A DNA stretch of 34,644 bases. Origin: Verrucomicrobiota bacterium. GTDB taxonomy: Bacteria > Verrucomicrobiota > Verrucomicrobiia > Verrucomicrobiales > Verrucomicrobiaceae. Position numbers and translations under genes: made by a program. The notes beneath the pieces were generated by a model. The model had not been told where the DNA came from. It saw nothing but the letters and a program-made list of their open reading frames with translations, and searched no databases. Positions within the stretch are counted from its first letter, which is position 1, and every line of letters starts with the position of its first letter. The stretch is from NCBI GenBank assembly GCA_963204975.1, contig CAUJJC010000250.1, positions 1 to 34,644 of the forward strand. Direction: 5' to 3'. Shown one piece after another: positions 1-8,695 of this stretch.

Positions 1-2325
1 TGGCTGGAGGGTGAAAGTCGGCACCTGATCGTCATCTTGGATCGTCAAGGTATGCACCGATGTCGCTCCGAGCGCTGCGTCCCCGGTGGCTGCACCCAAC
101 GAGAAGACCGCCGTCTCATCGACTTCATCAACGGTATCGGATTTCACTGCCACGGCGATTTGCTTGCTGGTTTCGCCGGGATTGAAGAGCACCGGAGTCA
201 CGGGAACGTTGTAATCGCTCGTCGCTGCCACACCGCGAAGGGCCGTGCCTGAGGTGGTGAAGAGCACCGTCACGGGAATGGGGGAAGCAGGCGAGAGATT
301 GAGCACCACTTGCTTGGTCCCGATTGATTCGGAGGCCTGATCCGTGCCGAGTGCAAAGTTCAGCGTGGGGCGAGCAGGCGTGCTGCCTGTGCTCGTCACG
401 ATCAACCCGGTTCCACCCACGGCTACGATTTGACCAGCGGCAAAGGCAGCATCTTTGACCGCTTGGGAACTGCCCACTTCCGTCTCAGACCAGCCGAGGC
501 CGCCGAAGGAGTAAACTTCCAGACCACCATCTCCCAAAGCAATGATCTGCGAACCAACGACTATCACACGATTGAGACCCTTGGCCGACGATGCCTTGCG
601 CTTCGTCCACGCCGTTCCATTCGGGCTGGTCCACACGCCCCCTTTGTTCGTCACCGCGATGAACAAATTGGCTCCGAAGACCACGTCCGTGAAGTTCTCG
701 CCTGCGAGCAGCGCGACCTGTCGCTTGGTCCAGTTATTGCCAAAGTCTGGCGAGGTCTGCACTGCGCCACCATCGCCCACGGCAACGAATAGCCCGCCCA
801 CGAAGGCAACGCCGCGCAGAGGTTTGTTGCTGCCGACAGCAAGGGTCTTCTTCACCCAGGTGTCCCCTGTTTCGGAGACTTGAATATGAGAGTTTCCAGC
901 CGTGCCATCGGAGCCTACGGCCACAAGATACGTCCCGGACCATGCCACGCGATTCAGCATCGTCCCGGAAGGGAAAGGTGCGAGGACCTCCGTCCAGGTC
1001 ACGCCATCTGGTGACTTCCACACAGCGCCTCCCACCGCGACATACTGACTGCCGGTGTGGGCGATGCTGCGCATGTTTTTCGATACCTGAGCATTCTCAG
1101 TCCAGGTAGTCCCATCGCTCGAGGTCAGCGAAAAATCTTGGCCCACGCCCACGAAGTTCGTTCCATTTGAGGCCACACCGTGAATATCGAAGGTGCTGCC
1201 CGTCGAGTAGCGACTGGTCCACACGGTCTCACCTGGAGGCGCGATGGTGTAGATGCGACCACCTTCACCCGTCACTACATAGGTGCTGCCGATCTTCGCG
1301 GCACCGAGAAGGTTTTGAGGCTGACCTGTGGGAATGCGATTGATGGCAGTGAAATTGAATCCATCAGGAGACTTCCAGACCTCACCAGCAGTGCCGACGC
1401 CGACTACTTCCGAGCCAGCCATGGACAGACGAGTCACTCCCAGTGCGGGCGTTGTCGAGCCCAGATCACACTTAGTCCAATCAGCACCAACGCTTGATGC
1501 CCACAAATCACATCCCACGGCGTTCTTGGTGACCATCACGTAACGGGTGCCATTGTAAACCAGGGCCTGCGGCACGTCCGTTGCCTTGAGTCCTGATTTC
1601 ACTGTCACCTTTGCCCATGTCCAAGTGGTGCCATTAAAGGTTCCCTTCAGCATGGCACCTTTCACTCCTGACGAGATCGAATAGAGCGATCCAGAAAGCC
1701 CAACCAGATCAATAAATTCGCCCAACGGAACCGCAGAGGTGGCGCTCGACCAAGTTGCTGTGGTCGCTGAAAAGAAGGTGGCACCCTGCGTTCCTGCTCC
1801 ACCCACAGCCACGTATTGATTGGTGTAAGCCACAGCGTTCAAGTCAAAGGCTCCATCAGGAGATGCATCGGTCCAGGCGATACCATCGAATGAGGTGAGG
1901 ATGGTCGCCTTGTTCTTGGTGAGGGCACCTTCCACCCAGGTGGCCTTGTCACCCACCGCGACATAACGACCATTGGCATAGATGACGTCGTTGAGGTCTT
2001 CGAGCACAGGCGAGGCCACTGAGTTTTTCAGCCGCGTGGCATTGCGTGGTGTCCAAGCGATTCCGTCATCGCTCGATAAGATCAAACCGCGCCCGCCAAC
2101 GGCGACAAGACGAGTGCCTCCCACAGGTGGGTTTGTGGTCGGGGTGCCAGCGACCACGGAGCGAATGCTGTCCCCACCGGGGAGCGGATTACGCTTGGTC
2201 CAAACACGCCCAATTTGAGCCACCGCTGAGAGAGACGAAGCTGCTAGAAGCATCGCCACCAAAGCAAATACCGGCAGCCGAACAAAGCGGCGCGAGAGGG
2301 GGGCAAGTTGGCTTTTCATATGCAT
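1..2325 (-). CDS. Secreted BNR-like repeat protein with Calx-beta domain (3' end beyond window)
   Basis: This frame is open from an ATG at 2325 to base 1, giving 775 codons with no stop, so the C-terminus is outside the window. Residues 1-36 form a signal peptide: a basic start, a hydrophobic stretch, then an SAVA-Q cleavage site. Residues about 45-640 hold many repeats of roughly 45 residues built on 'VAVG..G.I..S.DG..WT', typical of BNR/sialidase-like or HCF136-like beta-propellers. Residues about 645-770 match a Calx-beta domain, with 'ALRGVAATSDY', a 'FNPGETSKQIAV' strand and a terminal 'LTIQDDD'. Such proteins are exported and probably surface-associated or extracellular; the binding partner cannot be told. 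A second ATG two codons downstream (2319) is an equal start candidate; neither has a Shine-Dalgarno. It has its own promoter and is probably not part of the ATPase operon to its right. Confidence 0.85.
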   Translation of the reverse strand, partial: MHMKSQLAPLSRRFVRLPVFALVAMLLAASSLSAVAQIGRVWTKRNPLPGGDSIRSVVAGTPTTNPPVGGTRLVAVGGRGLILSSDDGIAWTPRNATRLKNSVASPVLEDLNDVIYANGRYVAVGDKATWVEGALTKNKATILTSFDGIAWTDASPDGAFDLNAVAYTNQYVAVGGAGTQGATFFSATTATWSSATSAVPLGEFIDLVGLSGSLYSISSGVKGAMLKGTFNGTTWTWAKVTVKSGLKATDVPQALVYNGTRYVMVTKNAVGCDLWASSVGADWTKCDLGSTTPALGVTRLSMAGSEVVGVGTAGEVWKSPDGFNFTAINRIPTGQPQNLLGAAKIGSTYVVTGEGGRIYTIAPPGETVWTSRYSTGSTFDIHGVASNGTNFVGVGQDFSLTSSDGTTWTENAQVSKNMRSIAHTGSQYVAVGGAVWKSPDGVTWTEVLAPFPSGTMLNRVAWSGTYLVAVGSDGTAGNSHIQVSETGDTWVKKTLAVGSNKPLRGVAFVGGLFVAVGDGGAVQTSPDFGNNWTKRQVALLAGENFTDVVFGANLFIAVTNKGGVWTSPNGTAWTKRKASSAKGLNRVIVVGSQIIALGDGGLEVYSFGGLGWSETEVGSSQAVKDAAFAAGQIVAVGGTGLIVTSTGSTPARPTLNFALGTDQASESIGTKQVVLNLSPASPIPVTVLFTTSGTALRGVAATSDYNVPVTPVLFNPGETSKQIAVAVKSDTVDEVDETAVFSLGAATGDAALGATSVHTLTIQDDDQVPTFTLQP

Positions 2326-2392
2326 GGTAGTTACGTTGTGTTTTACCTTAATGATTAGTGGCTTTGACATGAGCGTGTGCCACTTGGTTCGA

Positions 2393-2422
2393 AGTGTAGC
2401 TAAATTCGGCTTCGAGAGTCAA
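2393..2422 (-). promoter_or_regulatory. Candidate sigma-70-type promoter for the BNR/Calx-beta gene
   Basis: On the minus strand, TTGACT (2422-2417) and TACACT (2398-2393) are separated by 18 bases. They match the consensus boxes at 5 of 6 and 4 of 6 positions. Transcription would start near 2386, leaving a leader of about 60 bases before the ATG at 2325. This is a pattern match only. Confidence 0.45.
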
Positions 2423-2423
2423 C

Positions 2424-2438
2424 ACTGCAAAATGCAGT
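2424..2438. promoter_or_regulatory. Inverted repeat next to the -35 box, possible operator
   Basis: ACTGCA and TGCAGT form a perfect 6-bp inverted repeat around AAA. It ends one base from the -35 box of the candidate promoter for the BNR/Calx-beta gene. The position suits an activator or repressor site; no regulator is identifiable nearby. Confidence 0.3.
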
Positions 2439-2522
2439 TCTTTGACATTCATCAGCCTGGAAGGCTTGGTTTATCAATGGCTGGCGAGGATTGGCTGCCA
2501 GAAATTCATCTAACATGACAAT

Positions 2523-2550
2523 GTTGAAATGTTCCCACGAACATATCAAC
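2523..2550 (-). terminator. Hairpin after the HerA-like ATPase gene, possible terminator
   Basis: Two 12-base arms (2523-2534 and 2539-2550) pair at 11 of 12 positions around a 4-base loop. The hairpin lies 26 bases past the ATPase stop codon. No U-run follows, so this is either a non-canonical terminator or a 3'-end stabiliser. The rest of the 2326-2576 gap holds only the promoter and inverted repeat described separately. Confidence 0.35.
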
Positions 2551-2576
2551 GTGGAGCTTTATGAGGACGCTTCAAA

Positions 2577-5057
2577 TCAACTCCACGCCGGACGAAGGCT
2601 CCCGCCCGCGCGCTCGTAGGGCATCCAGAGAATGCCGGCTCGCGGCAACGTGATGTTTTTCTTGAGTGGCGTTATCCGCGAGAGTTCAAGTTTGATCAAA
2701 TTTGGCTCATAGCTTTCCTGTATCGTCTTAACTTCAGCTTCGATCTGGCGTCCTAGCTCCTCATAATCCAGTTTGAGCTTGGCTACTTCGGCCGCAGCAG
2801 CATCGACATCCTGTCCTTCCTTCCATGCCCTGGATGCACTTGAGACAGTAGAGCCTTTGACCAAGGTGGCCGCCCCCAAAATACCTCCAGTCTTACGTCC
2901 GAGCAGAGCCCCCAGAATAGTTGATCCAATTTGAATTGCGGTGCTCAGCTTTGCGCTGCTCGCCTGCGCTTTTTGCGCGTCAACCTTCGCTAGTGCTTTG
3001 GTGATACTGTCCTCCAAGGCTTTCACTTTCTTGGCATACTTTGCTCGGAGATCGTCGACGGCGACATCCCTTTGTTCACGCGCCACTAATGCCAAACGAG
3101 CTCGGAAATCCCCCTCTGACTCATGATGTCCAGATGCAGTTTTAAGCAGTGGGCACTTCCAAAAATCAAATGTGTAATGAGCATATACCTCATCAACGAA
3201 GGCTTTTTCGATCTGAGAGAACGTCTTTGCTTTCATCGCAGAAGACGGAAGCTGTTCAAAGGTTGCTTCCTCAGTCTCAGGCGAACTCTCACATTTTGCT
3301 ATGTCCAGTTCAGGTTTGAATTCGATTGTTTTATCCCAGAGGACCTTTCCCGAGTCAGTGTCGATAACATTTACGCGCGTAACTTTAGTCGTCTCAGGCT
3401 GCCTCAGCCGATCATAGTCCAACATCACGGTGGCTTCCTGAAGGAGCGCAGGGCGATAATGAACTTTAACACCATGAAGCTCCGGGCTAACCGGAAAGAA
3501 TGCCTCGGAAATGCCATCAGGGAGATGTGGCCTTCCTAAGCCCACGCCTTCAGAGTCATCGCCCGATGCTCCCGGAGGCGCAAAGCCATCATCCTCGGCG
3601 GCCGCTTTGGCCTTTTTCGTGACGAACCGATCACGCACCGGGTCCATCAGTTTCTTGATCTCGGTCCTCGACACTGGTCCACGCAGGTAAGTCATGCACC
3701 AGCGGACATTGAAGGTCACGGGGCCATCCTCGTGAACGTTGTTCATGAGGAAGATGCGATTGCCGAGGCCGCTCATGAGCTTCTCGATGTCACTGCGATC
3801 AAAGTTGGCCCCCTGGCCGCTGACGGCTCCTTCCAGACCATCGAGCAAGCGCATCTTGTCGCGCTCTGTTTGCAAACGTCCGATCCACCAGGTGCCGATG
3901 TTGGACAGCGCCTTGTAATCGAGGTCCACGGGGTTCTGCGTGGCGAGCAGCAGCCCCAGACCAAAGGCACGCGCCTGCTTGAGCAGGATCATCATCGGCT
4001 TCTTCGACGGCGGATTGGCAGTCGGTGGCAGATAGCCAAAGATCTCGTCCATGTAGAACAGCGCGCGCAGCGATGTGGTGCCCGACTGCTGGCGCATCCA
4101 TCCGAGCAACTGGTTCATCAGCAAGGAGACGAAGAACATGCGCTCCGTGTCGCTCAGGTGCGAGATGCTGAAGATGCTAATGCGCGGCTTGCCATCAGCG
4201 GTGTAGAACATGCGCTGAATGTCCAGTGGCTCGCCCTCCATCCACACGGCGAAGCCAGGCGAGGCGATCAGATTGTTGATCTTCATCGCCAGTTCGTTGC
4301 GCTTCTCCTCGGGGAAGAAGTTGTCCACGCTCTCGACTCCGATCTTCCTCACCGGCGGCTGCTGGATGAGGCGGACGAGGTTTTCGAGGCTGAGGTTCTG
4401 CTTCTTCGCCCAGCAATGACTGACGATGTTGGACATCAGGATGTGCTCCCGCGATTGAACCGGATCAGCCTCGATGCCGCACAGCGCGAGGATGCTGCTC
4501 ACGGTGCTCTCGATTCGATCCGCGAGCATTTCGCGGTCCTCCATGACCTCATCGCTCGGAGCACCAAGGGAACTCAAAATGGAAACCGGGATGCCTGCGT
4601 TGCTGCCCGGCGTGTAGATCGTCATGTCCACCTTCTCGCGCAGCGACTTGATGCGGTCCTCGCTCTGCCCCCATTCGCCCAGGCCCTTCTTCCAGAGGTC
4701 TGCCTGTCCCTGCGCATAGTCATCGACGGAGACGCCCTTGCGCCGAGCATCATCTTCATTCACCCAAGGCTTCAAGGTGGGGCCATCGAGCTTGGGGAAG
4801 GTGAACATCACGTTCCCGATGTCGCCTTTGGGGTCGATCGCGATCACGGGGATGCCGTCCATCGCTGCTTCCTCGAGCAAGGCAAGGCACAGACCTGTTT
4901 TGCCTGAACCCGTCATGCCGAGCACCACACCGTGAGTGACCAGATCTTTCGAATCGTAGAGCACCAGATCGTCCTGCAGTTTCTTGGCGTCGGTATCGTA
5001 ACCGCGTCCGAGGTAAAACGTGCCGAGCTTCTCGTATTGGTCGGGAGTGATGGTCAT
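2577..5057 (-). CDS. HerA/VirD4-like P-loop ATPase with C-terminal coiled coil
   Basis: This 826-residue protein looks like a HerA-superfamily ATPase. Residues 47-55 (GMTGSGKTG) are the Walker A loop. 'IDPKGD' at 74-79 is the motif after it seen in HerA/VirD4 families. 'FYMDE' ending at E338 is Walker B, and 'ATQNP' at 372-376 is a sensor-type motif. Residues about 485-510 form an acidic, Gly/Pro-rich linker. About 640-770 look coiled-coil, interrupted by a small hydrophobic Gly/Ala segment ('ILGALLG'). HerA relatives pump DNA or unfold polymers as hexamers; the substrate here is unknown. The ATG at 5057 lacks a Shine-Dalgarno but follows the transglutaminase stop by 88 bases on the same strand, so the gene is probably its operon partner. 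The last third is clearly more AT-rich than the ATPase core. Confidence 0.8.
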   Translation of the reverse strand: MTITPDQYEKLGTFYLGRGYDTDAKKLQDDLVLYDSKDLVTHGVVLGMTGSGKTGLCLALLEEAAMDGIPVIAIDPKGDIGNVMFTFPKLDGPTLKPWVNEDDARRKGVSVDDYAQGQADLWKKGLGEWGQSEDRIKSLREKVDMTIYTPGSNAGIPVSILSSLGAPSDEVMEDREMLADRIESTVSSILALCGIEADPVQSREHILMSNIVSHCWAKKQNLSLENLVRLIQQPPVRKIGVESVDNFFPEEKRNELAMKINNLIASPGFAVWMEGEPLDIQRMFYTADGKPRISIFSISHLSDTERMFFVSLLMNQLLGWMRQQSGTTSLRALFYMDEIFGYLPPTANPPSKKPMMILLKQARAFGLGLLLATQNPVDLDYKALSNIGTWWIGRLQTERDKMRLLDGLEGAVSGQGANFDRSDIEKLMSGLGNRIFLMNNVHEDGPVTFNVRWCMTYLRGPVSRTEIKKLMDPVRDRFVTKKAKAAAEDDGFAPPGASGDDSEGVGLGRPHLPDGISEAFFPVSPELHGVKVHYRPALLQEATVMLDYDRLRQPETTKVTRVNVIDTDSGKVLWDKTIEFKPELDIAKCESSPETEEATFEQLPSSAMKAKTFSQIEKAFVDEVYAHYTFDFWKCPLLKTASGHHESEGDFRARLALVAREQRDVAVDDLRAKYAKKVKALEDSITKALAKVDAQKAQASSAKLSTAIQIGSTILGALLGRKTGGILGAATLVKGSTVSSASRAWKEGQDVDAAAAEVAKLKLDYEELGRQIEAEVKTIQESYEPNLIKLELSRITPLKKNITLPRAGILWMPYERAGGSLRPAWS

Positions 5058-5118
5058 GGCTTGAGGGATGGGATTGAAAACAGAGCGGCGTTAGATTTCC
5101 AAAGTCGCCGCGTGTTCA

Positions 5119-5132
5119 CAAGCAAATGCTTG
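5119..5132. promoter_or_regulatory. Short palindrome between transglutaminase and ATPase genes
   Basis: CAAGCAAATGCTTG can fold as a 5-bp stem with a 4-base loop or act as a dyad site. It is the only notable element in the 88-base spacer. It could be an RNA processing hairpin or an operator for separate expression of the ATPase; nothing decides between these. Confidence 0.2.
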
Positions 5133-5145
5133 AGCTCGACGCGAA

Positions 5146-6018
5146 TCAAATCGGCTCCACATCCACGCCGACAATGACCTGATGCTCGCCGCCGCCTGTG
5201 AGGATGCCCACGAGAGGGCTCACATCGCTGTAATCGCGGCCAATCGCCACCACGGGATGATCTTCACCCACGAGACAATCATTGGTCGGATCGAAGTCCA
5301 CCCAGCCCACCGTGGGGCAATACACCGAGAACCACGCGTGACTCTGGTCCGCGCCCACAAGCCTCGGCTTGCCCGGAGGCGGCACGGTGCGCAGGTAACC
5401 GCTCACATAACTGGCGGGCAATCCGATACTCCGCAGACAGGCGATGGCCATGTGGGCAAAGTCCTGGCACACGCCATGGCGCTTGGCCCACACCTCATCG
5501 AGCGGTGTGGCCACGGTGGTGGCTGTGGGGTCGAACTTGAAGTCCTCATGAATGCGATGCGTGAGATCACGCACGCCTTCGAGCATGGGTTTGTCGGCTG
5601 CGAAACTTGCTTGCGCGTAGGCCGCGTAGTCGGGATGGCAACGCACCTGCGGTGAGTCGAACACGAACTGATAGGCCTCGCACAAATCGGGCGACACCGG
5701 ATCGAGAAACATCCCCCGCACGACGCCAAACGTCGGCGACTTGGCGAGATCGAGCTTTGGCTGCGCCTTGGTCTCCACGGTGCTGGTAGCGGTCACGTCC
5801 AGCTCCTTGTGCAAGCCCTGGACACTGAAGACGCACACGCTGTTCCCGAAGTAATCCCTGCGCGTGCTCTGCAACGAAGGAACTGGTTTGATCTGGAGCT
5901 TGAAGTCGCGGGCCTGCTGATGCGGCGTGCATCGAGGGGCCATGCGCGATGCATGCTGCGAGACCGTCACGGGCTCACTGTAGCGATAGGTGGTGCGATG
6001 AGTGATGCGAAACGTCAT
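5146..6018 (-). CDS. Transglutaminase-like cysteine peptidase
   Basis: This 290-residue protein has the bacterial transglutaminase N-terminal domain ('ITHRTTYRYSEPV' at the start, 'DYFGN' near residue 57) followed by a transglutaminase core. The catalytic triad is visible: Cys184 in 'HGVCQDFAH', His227 in 'DQSHAW' and Asp243 in 'DFDPTND'. Prokaryotic members usually cleave or rearrange amide bonds rather than cross-link. I chose the ATG at 6018 because the family begins at the 'FRITHRTTYRY' strand. It lies 4 bases after the upstream stop, with a GGGAG about 10 bases before it; an in-frame start at 6042 would overlap the upstream gene. No signal peptide is seen, so the protein is probably cytosolic. 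It is likely the third gene of the amidoligase operon and would remove or process the amide bonds its neighbours make. Confidence 0.88.
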   Translation of the reverse strand: MTFRITHRTTYRYSEPVTVSQHASRMAPRCTPHQQARDFKLQIKPVPSLQSTRRDYFGNSVCVFSVQGLHKELDVTATSTVETKAQPKLDLAKSPTFGVVRGMFLDPVSPDLCEAYQFVFDSPQVRCHPDYAAYAQASFAADKPMLEGVRDLTHRIHEDFKFDPTATTVATPLDEVWAKRHGVCQDFAHMAIACLRSIGLPASYVSGYLRTVPPPGKPRLVGADQSHAWFSVYCPTVGWVDFDPTNDCLVGEDHPVVAIGRDYSDVSPLVGILTGGGEHQVIVGVDVEPI

Positions 6019-6022
6019 GACC

Positions 6023-8545
6023 TTATTCTCCCACATCCGCACTGCCCGCCCTCGAGATCGCCGAGTGCGCGAAGTAGTTCACCGCGAGTTCATCGGAGAG
6101 GCGCGGCATCGCCTTCTCCAGGTGCTCAAGCGTCTCCGCCACGCCCGAGCCGCCTGTCGAGAGCACCATCGGATCGGTGAGGCGCAGCTTGGTCACGGCC
6201 TCGATCAAGGTGCGATGCGAGGGACTTGGCAGCGCCGAGGAATCCGCAGGCAGACGTTCCAGATGCTTCGTGAGTTGTCGGAATTGGAAAAGCAGGGACC
6301 GTGGATTGGTCTCGTCCAGCATCACCAGATCATAGACCGCTGCGATGTGCGGCATGAGGTTGTAGCGCGACCGGTAAGTGATCGCACTGTCCGCCATTTC
6401 CAGCACGGCCTCCAGAGCGCTCGGCGTATCGGCAATCGACGAGCTAAGCGCACGGGTGAGGAAGCTGCTCATGTAAATCGTCCGCTCGATGCGGCGGCCA
6501 ATGTCCAGGAATCTCCAGCCCTGAGCACGGGTCATGTTTTCATAGGCCAGACCGTGCAAGGCCGCGAGATCCAGCAGCATCTGATTGAGCAACACGATGG
6601 CATCGCCAATCAGGAACTCACTGGAGTTTGCGCTCTGCTGAATAGTGTCGCTCAGCTTGCTCAGCGCACGCCAGAAGTCGTTCGACGTGCGATCACGCAC
6701 GAGCATCCCGAGCCGCTGAAGATTCTCCGCGATGCTCGACAAGCTACCCGCACGCTGATCGTCGAGGATGATCGTGAGCAGCTCGGCTTCGAGCGCCTCT
6801 GTGTTCGCCGTCAGCATCGCCTCAGCGCGACCCACGGGCAGTTGATCTTGGGCTTCGAGTGTTTGAAGGAAAGGTTCCAGTAAGGCGATGGCACTGCTCG
6901 CGCTCTCCGAATTCAAACGGATCAACGAACTGCGCAGCAGGCGCGCGGTGCACTCGGCGCGTTCCGCATAGCGGCCCAGCCAGTAAAGATTATCCGCGAC
7001 ACGGCTCGGCAGATTGTTGCCTGTCCGGCGAAGCTGGATCGCATCCGCTGATCGCGGCAGCAGCGTGACATCTGGGACGGGGCCATCATTGAGCACCCAC
7101 ACGTCCTTGCTCGATCCCCCTTTCTGCATCGAGATCATCCGCGCACCATCCAGCGGTGCGATGCGTGCGAGACCGCCGGGCATCACATGGTAGCCATTCT
7201 CGCCTGCGACGAGATACACGCGCATCGCCACCGGCCTTGGCATCAGCTTGCCATCGATCCAAGTGGGAGCAGTGGAAAGTTCAACCCGCTCCTGGGCAAC
7301 ATACAAATGCGGCTGGAACTGAATGCGCTTCTTCAATTCCGCGAGTTCGCTTTCAGACATCGCCGCTGCACCGCCCGGCGGCATGCCCTTGGCTTGTGAT
7401 CGAAGGGCAGGCTTCACGAAGAGCTTGTGCAGATTCGCGAGCACATGCTGCTCAGCTGACTTCTGCCCGCACCACCACGTAGCCACGGATGAGAGTTTGA
7501 GTTCTTCGCCCAGCAATTGCTTACACAAACCCGGCAGGAAGGCCATGAAGGCAGGACTCTGGAGCAAGCCACTGCCGAGACTATTCGCCACCGCCACGGA
7601 ACCGCTGCGCAAGGCCTCGACCAAACCGGGAACCCCGAGCATGGAGTGATTGCGCAGTTCCAGCGGATCACAGAAGTCATCGTCCACCCGACGCAGGATC
7701 ACATCGACCGGCTCCAGGCCGCTCAAGGTCTTCAAAAACACGCGCCCGTCGCGCACGGTGAGATCTTGCCCTTCAACCAGTGAGTATCCGAGATAACGCG
7801 CTAGGTAAGATTGCTCGAAGTAAGTCTCATTGTGCGGCCCAGGGGTAAGCACCACGATGCGCGGATCGTCCGTGCGGCGGTTCGCCAAGCGCGCGAGCGA
7901 GTCGCGCATGTGACCATAGAAGCCCGCCAGACGCTGCACGTTGCAATCGCGAAACACCTCGGGCAGCACGCGTGAAGTCACCAGACGATTGGCCAGCGTG
8001 TAGCCCGCTCCCGTGGGGATCTGCGTGCGATCCGAAATCGCCCACCACTTGCCATCTGGCGAACGAGCGAGATCAACTGCATAACAATCGAGGAACACGC
8101 CATTAGCTGGCTTGATGCCGTGGCATGGACGCAGGAAATCGAGCTGCGAAAGCACGAGTGCTGGAGGCAGTCCACCTTGGTGAATCAACTTCTGATCCCC
8201 ATAGCAGTCGGCCAGCACGGCGTTGATCAAGGTAGCTCGCTGGATCAGCGCGGCCTCAAGCTGCTTCCATTCATCCGGTGCGATCACCATCGGCACGGGA
8301 TCGAGTTCCCACGGGCGCTCCATACCCATGGGGTCGCCATACACATTGTAAGTGACCCCTTGCTCGTGAATGAACCGGCGTCCCGTTTCCCAGCGGCGCT
8401 GAAGCTCCTCGGCACCCAGGTCTTCCAGCTCCGCCATGAGCGTCCGATAGTGCGGACGCACCTGGCCAGCGCTGTCCTGCACCTCGTCGAACGCTCCAGC
8501 AGCAGTCCGGTAGTCCCGCAACAAGCGAGACCGAGCCGGGACCAT
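6023..8545 (-). CDS. Circularly permuted type 2 ATP-grasp protein fused to alpha-E domain
   Basis: This 840-residue protein joins two families usually encoded side by side. The N-terminal part, to about residue 430, is a circularly permuted ATP-grasp domain (DUF404/DUF407, COG2308 type), with 'GVTYNVYGD', 'ISDRTQIPTGAGY', 'LTPGPHNETYFE' and 'GSVAVANSLGSGLL'. From about residue 511, 'NLPSRVADNLYWLGRYAER' opens a helical alpha-E domain (COG2307 type). ATP-grasp enzymes ligate carboxylates to amines using ATP; this family is predicted to make peptide bonds on an unknown substrate. I chose the ATG at 8545 because residues just after it ('LLRDYRTAAGAFDE') match the usual N-terminus. A TTG at 8671 would add 42 low-complexity residues and sit 24 bases from the upstream stop, so it remains possible. 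Confidence 0.88.
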   Translation of the reverse strand: MVPARSRLLRDYRTAAGAFDEVQDSAGQVRPHYRTLMAELEDLGAEELQRRWETGRRFIHEQGVTYNVYGDPMGMERPWELDPVPMVIAPDEWKQLEAALIQRATLINAVLADCYGDQKLIHQGGLPPALVLSQLDFLRPCHGIKPANGVFLDCYAVDLARSPDGKWWAISDRTQIPTGAGYTLANRLVTSRVLPEVFRDCNVQRLAGFYGHMRDSLARLANRRTDDPRIVVLTPGPHNETYFEQSYLARYLGYSLVEGQDLTVRDGRVFLKTLSGLEPVDVILRRVDDDFCDPLELRNHSMLGVPGLVEALRSGSVAVANSLGSGLLQSPAFMAFLPGLCKQLLGEELKLSSVATWWCGQKSAEQHVLANLHKLFVKPALRSQAKGMPPGGAAAMSESELAELKKRIQFQPHLYVAQERVELSTAPTWIDGKLMPRPVAMRVYLVAGENGYHVMPGGLARIAPLDGARMISMQKGGSSKDVWVLNDGPVPDVTLLPRSADAIQLRRTGNNLPSRVADNLYWLGRYAERAECTARLLRSSLIRLNSESASSAIALLEPFLQTLEAQDQLPVGRAEAMLTANTEALEAELLTIILDDQRAGSLSSIAENLQRLGMLVRDRTSNDFWRALSKLSDTIQQSANSSEFLIGDAIVLLNQMLLDLAALHGLAYENMTRAQGWRFLDIGRRIERTIYMSSFLTRALSSSIADTPSALEAVLEMADSAITYRSRYNLMPHIAAVYDLVMLDETNPRSLLFQFRQLTKHLERLPADSSALPSPSHRTLIEAVTKLRLTDPMVLSTGGSGVAETLEHLEKAMPRLSDELAVNYFAHSAISRAGSADVGE

Positions 8546-8695
8546 CGACTGGGATTGAGACTGGGAAACAAGAGGGGAAGGGTTCAAGTCGGGCACTGGT
8601 GGTTGGAGCAACGGGGAGCAGCAGCTAGAGTGCCGAGCCTGCCGGGGGTGCTCAAGCTCGGGAGTGAACAATCACTGCCGAAATCGCGCTCTATT

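Noticed and set aside
2324..2518. A 64-codon plus-strand frame in the gap right of the BNR/Calx-beta gene
   Set aside because: It overlaps the promoter and inverted repeat of the minus-strand gene and shows no homology-like features.
3732..4907. A 391-codon plus-strand frame opposite the HerA-like gene
   Set aside because: It lies entirely over the conserved ATPase core and has no recognisable motif, so it is a shadow frame.
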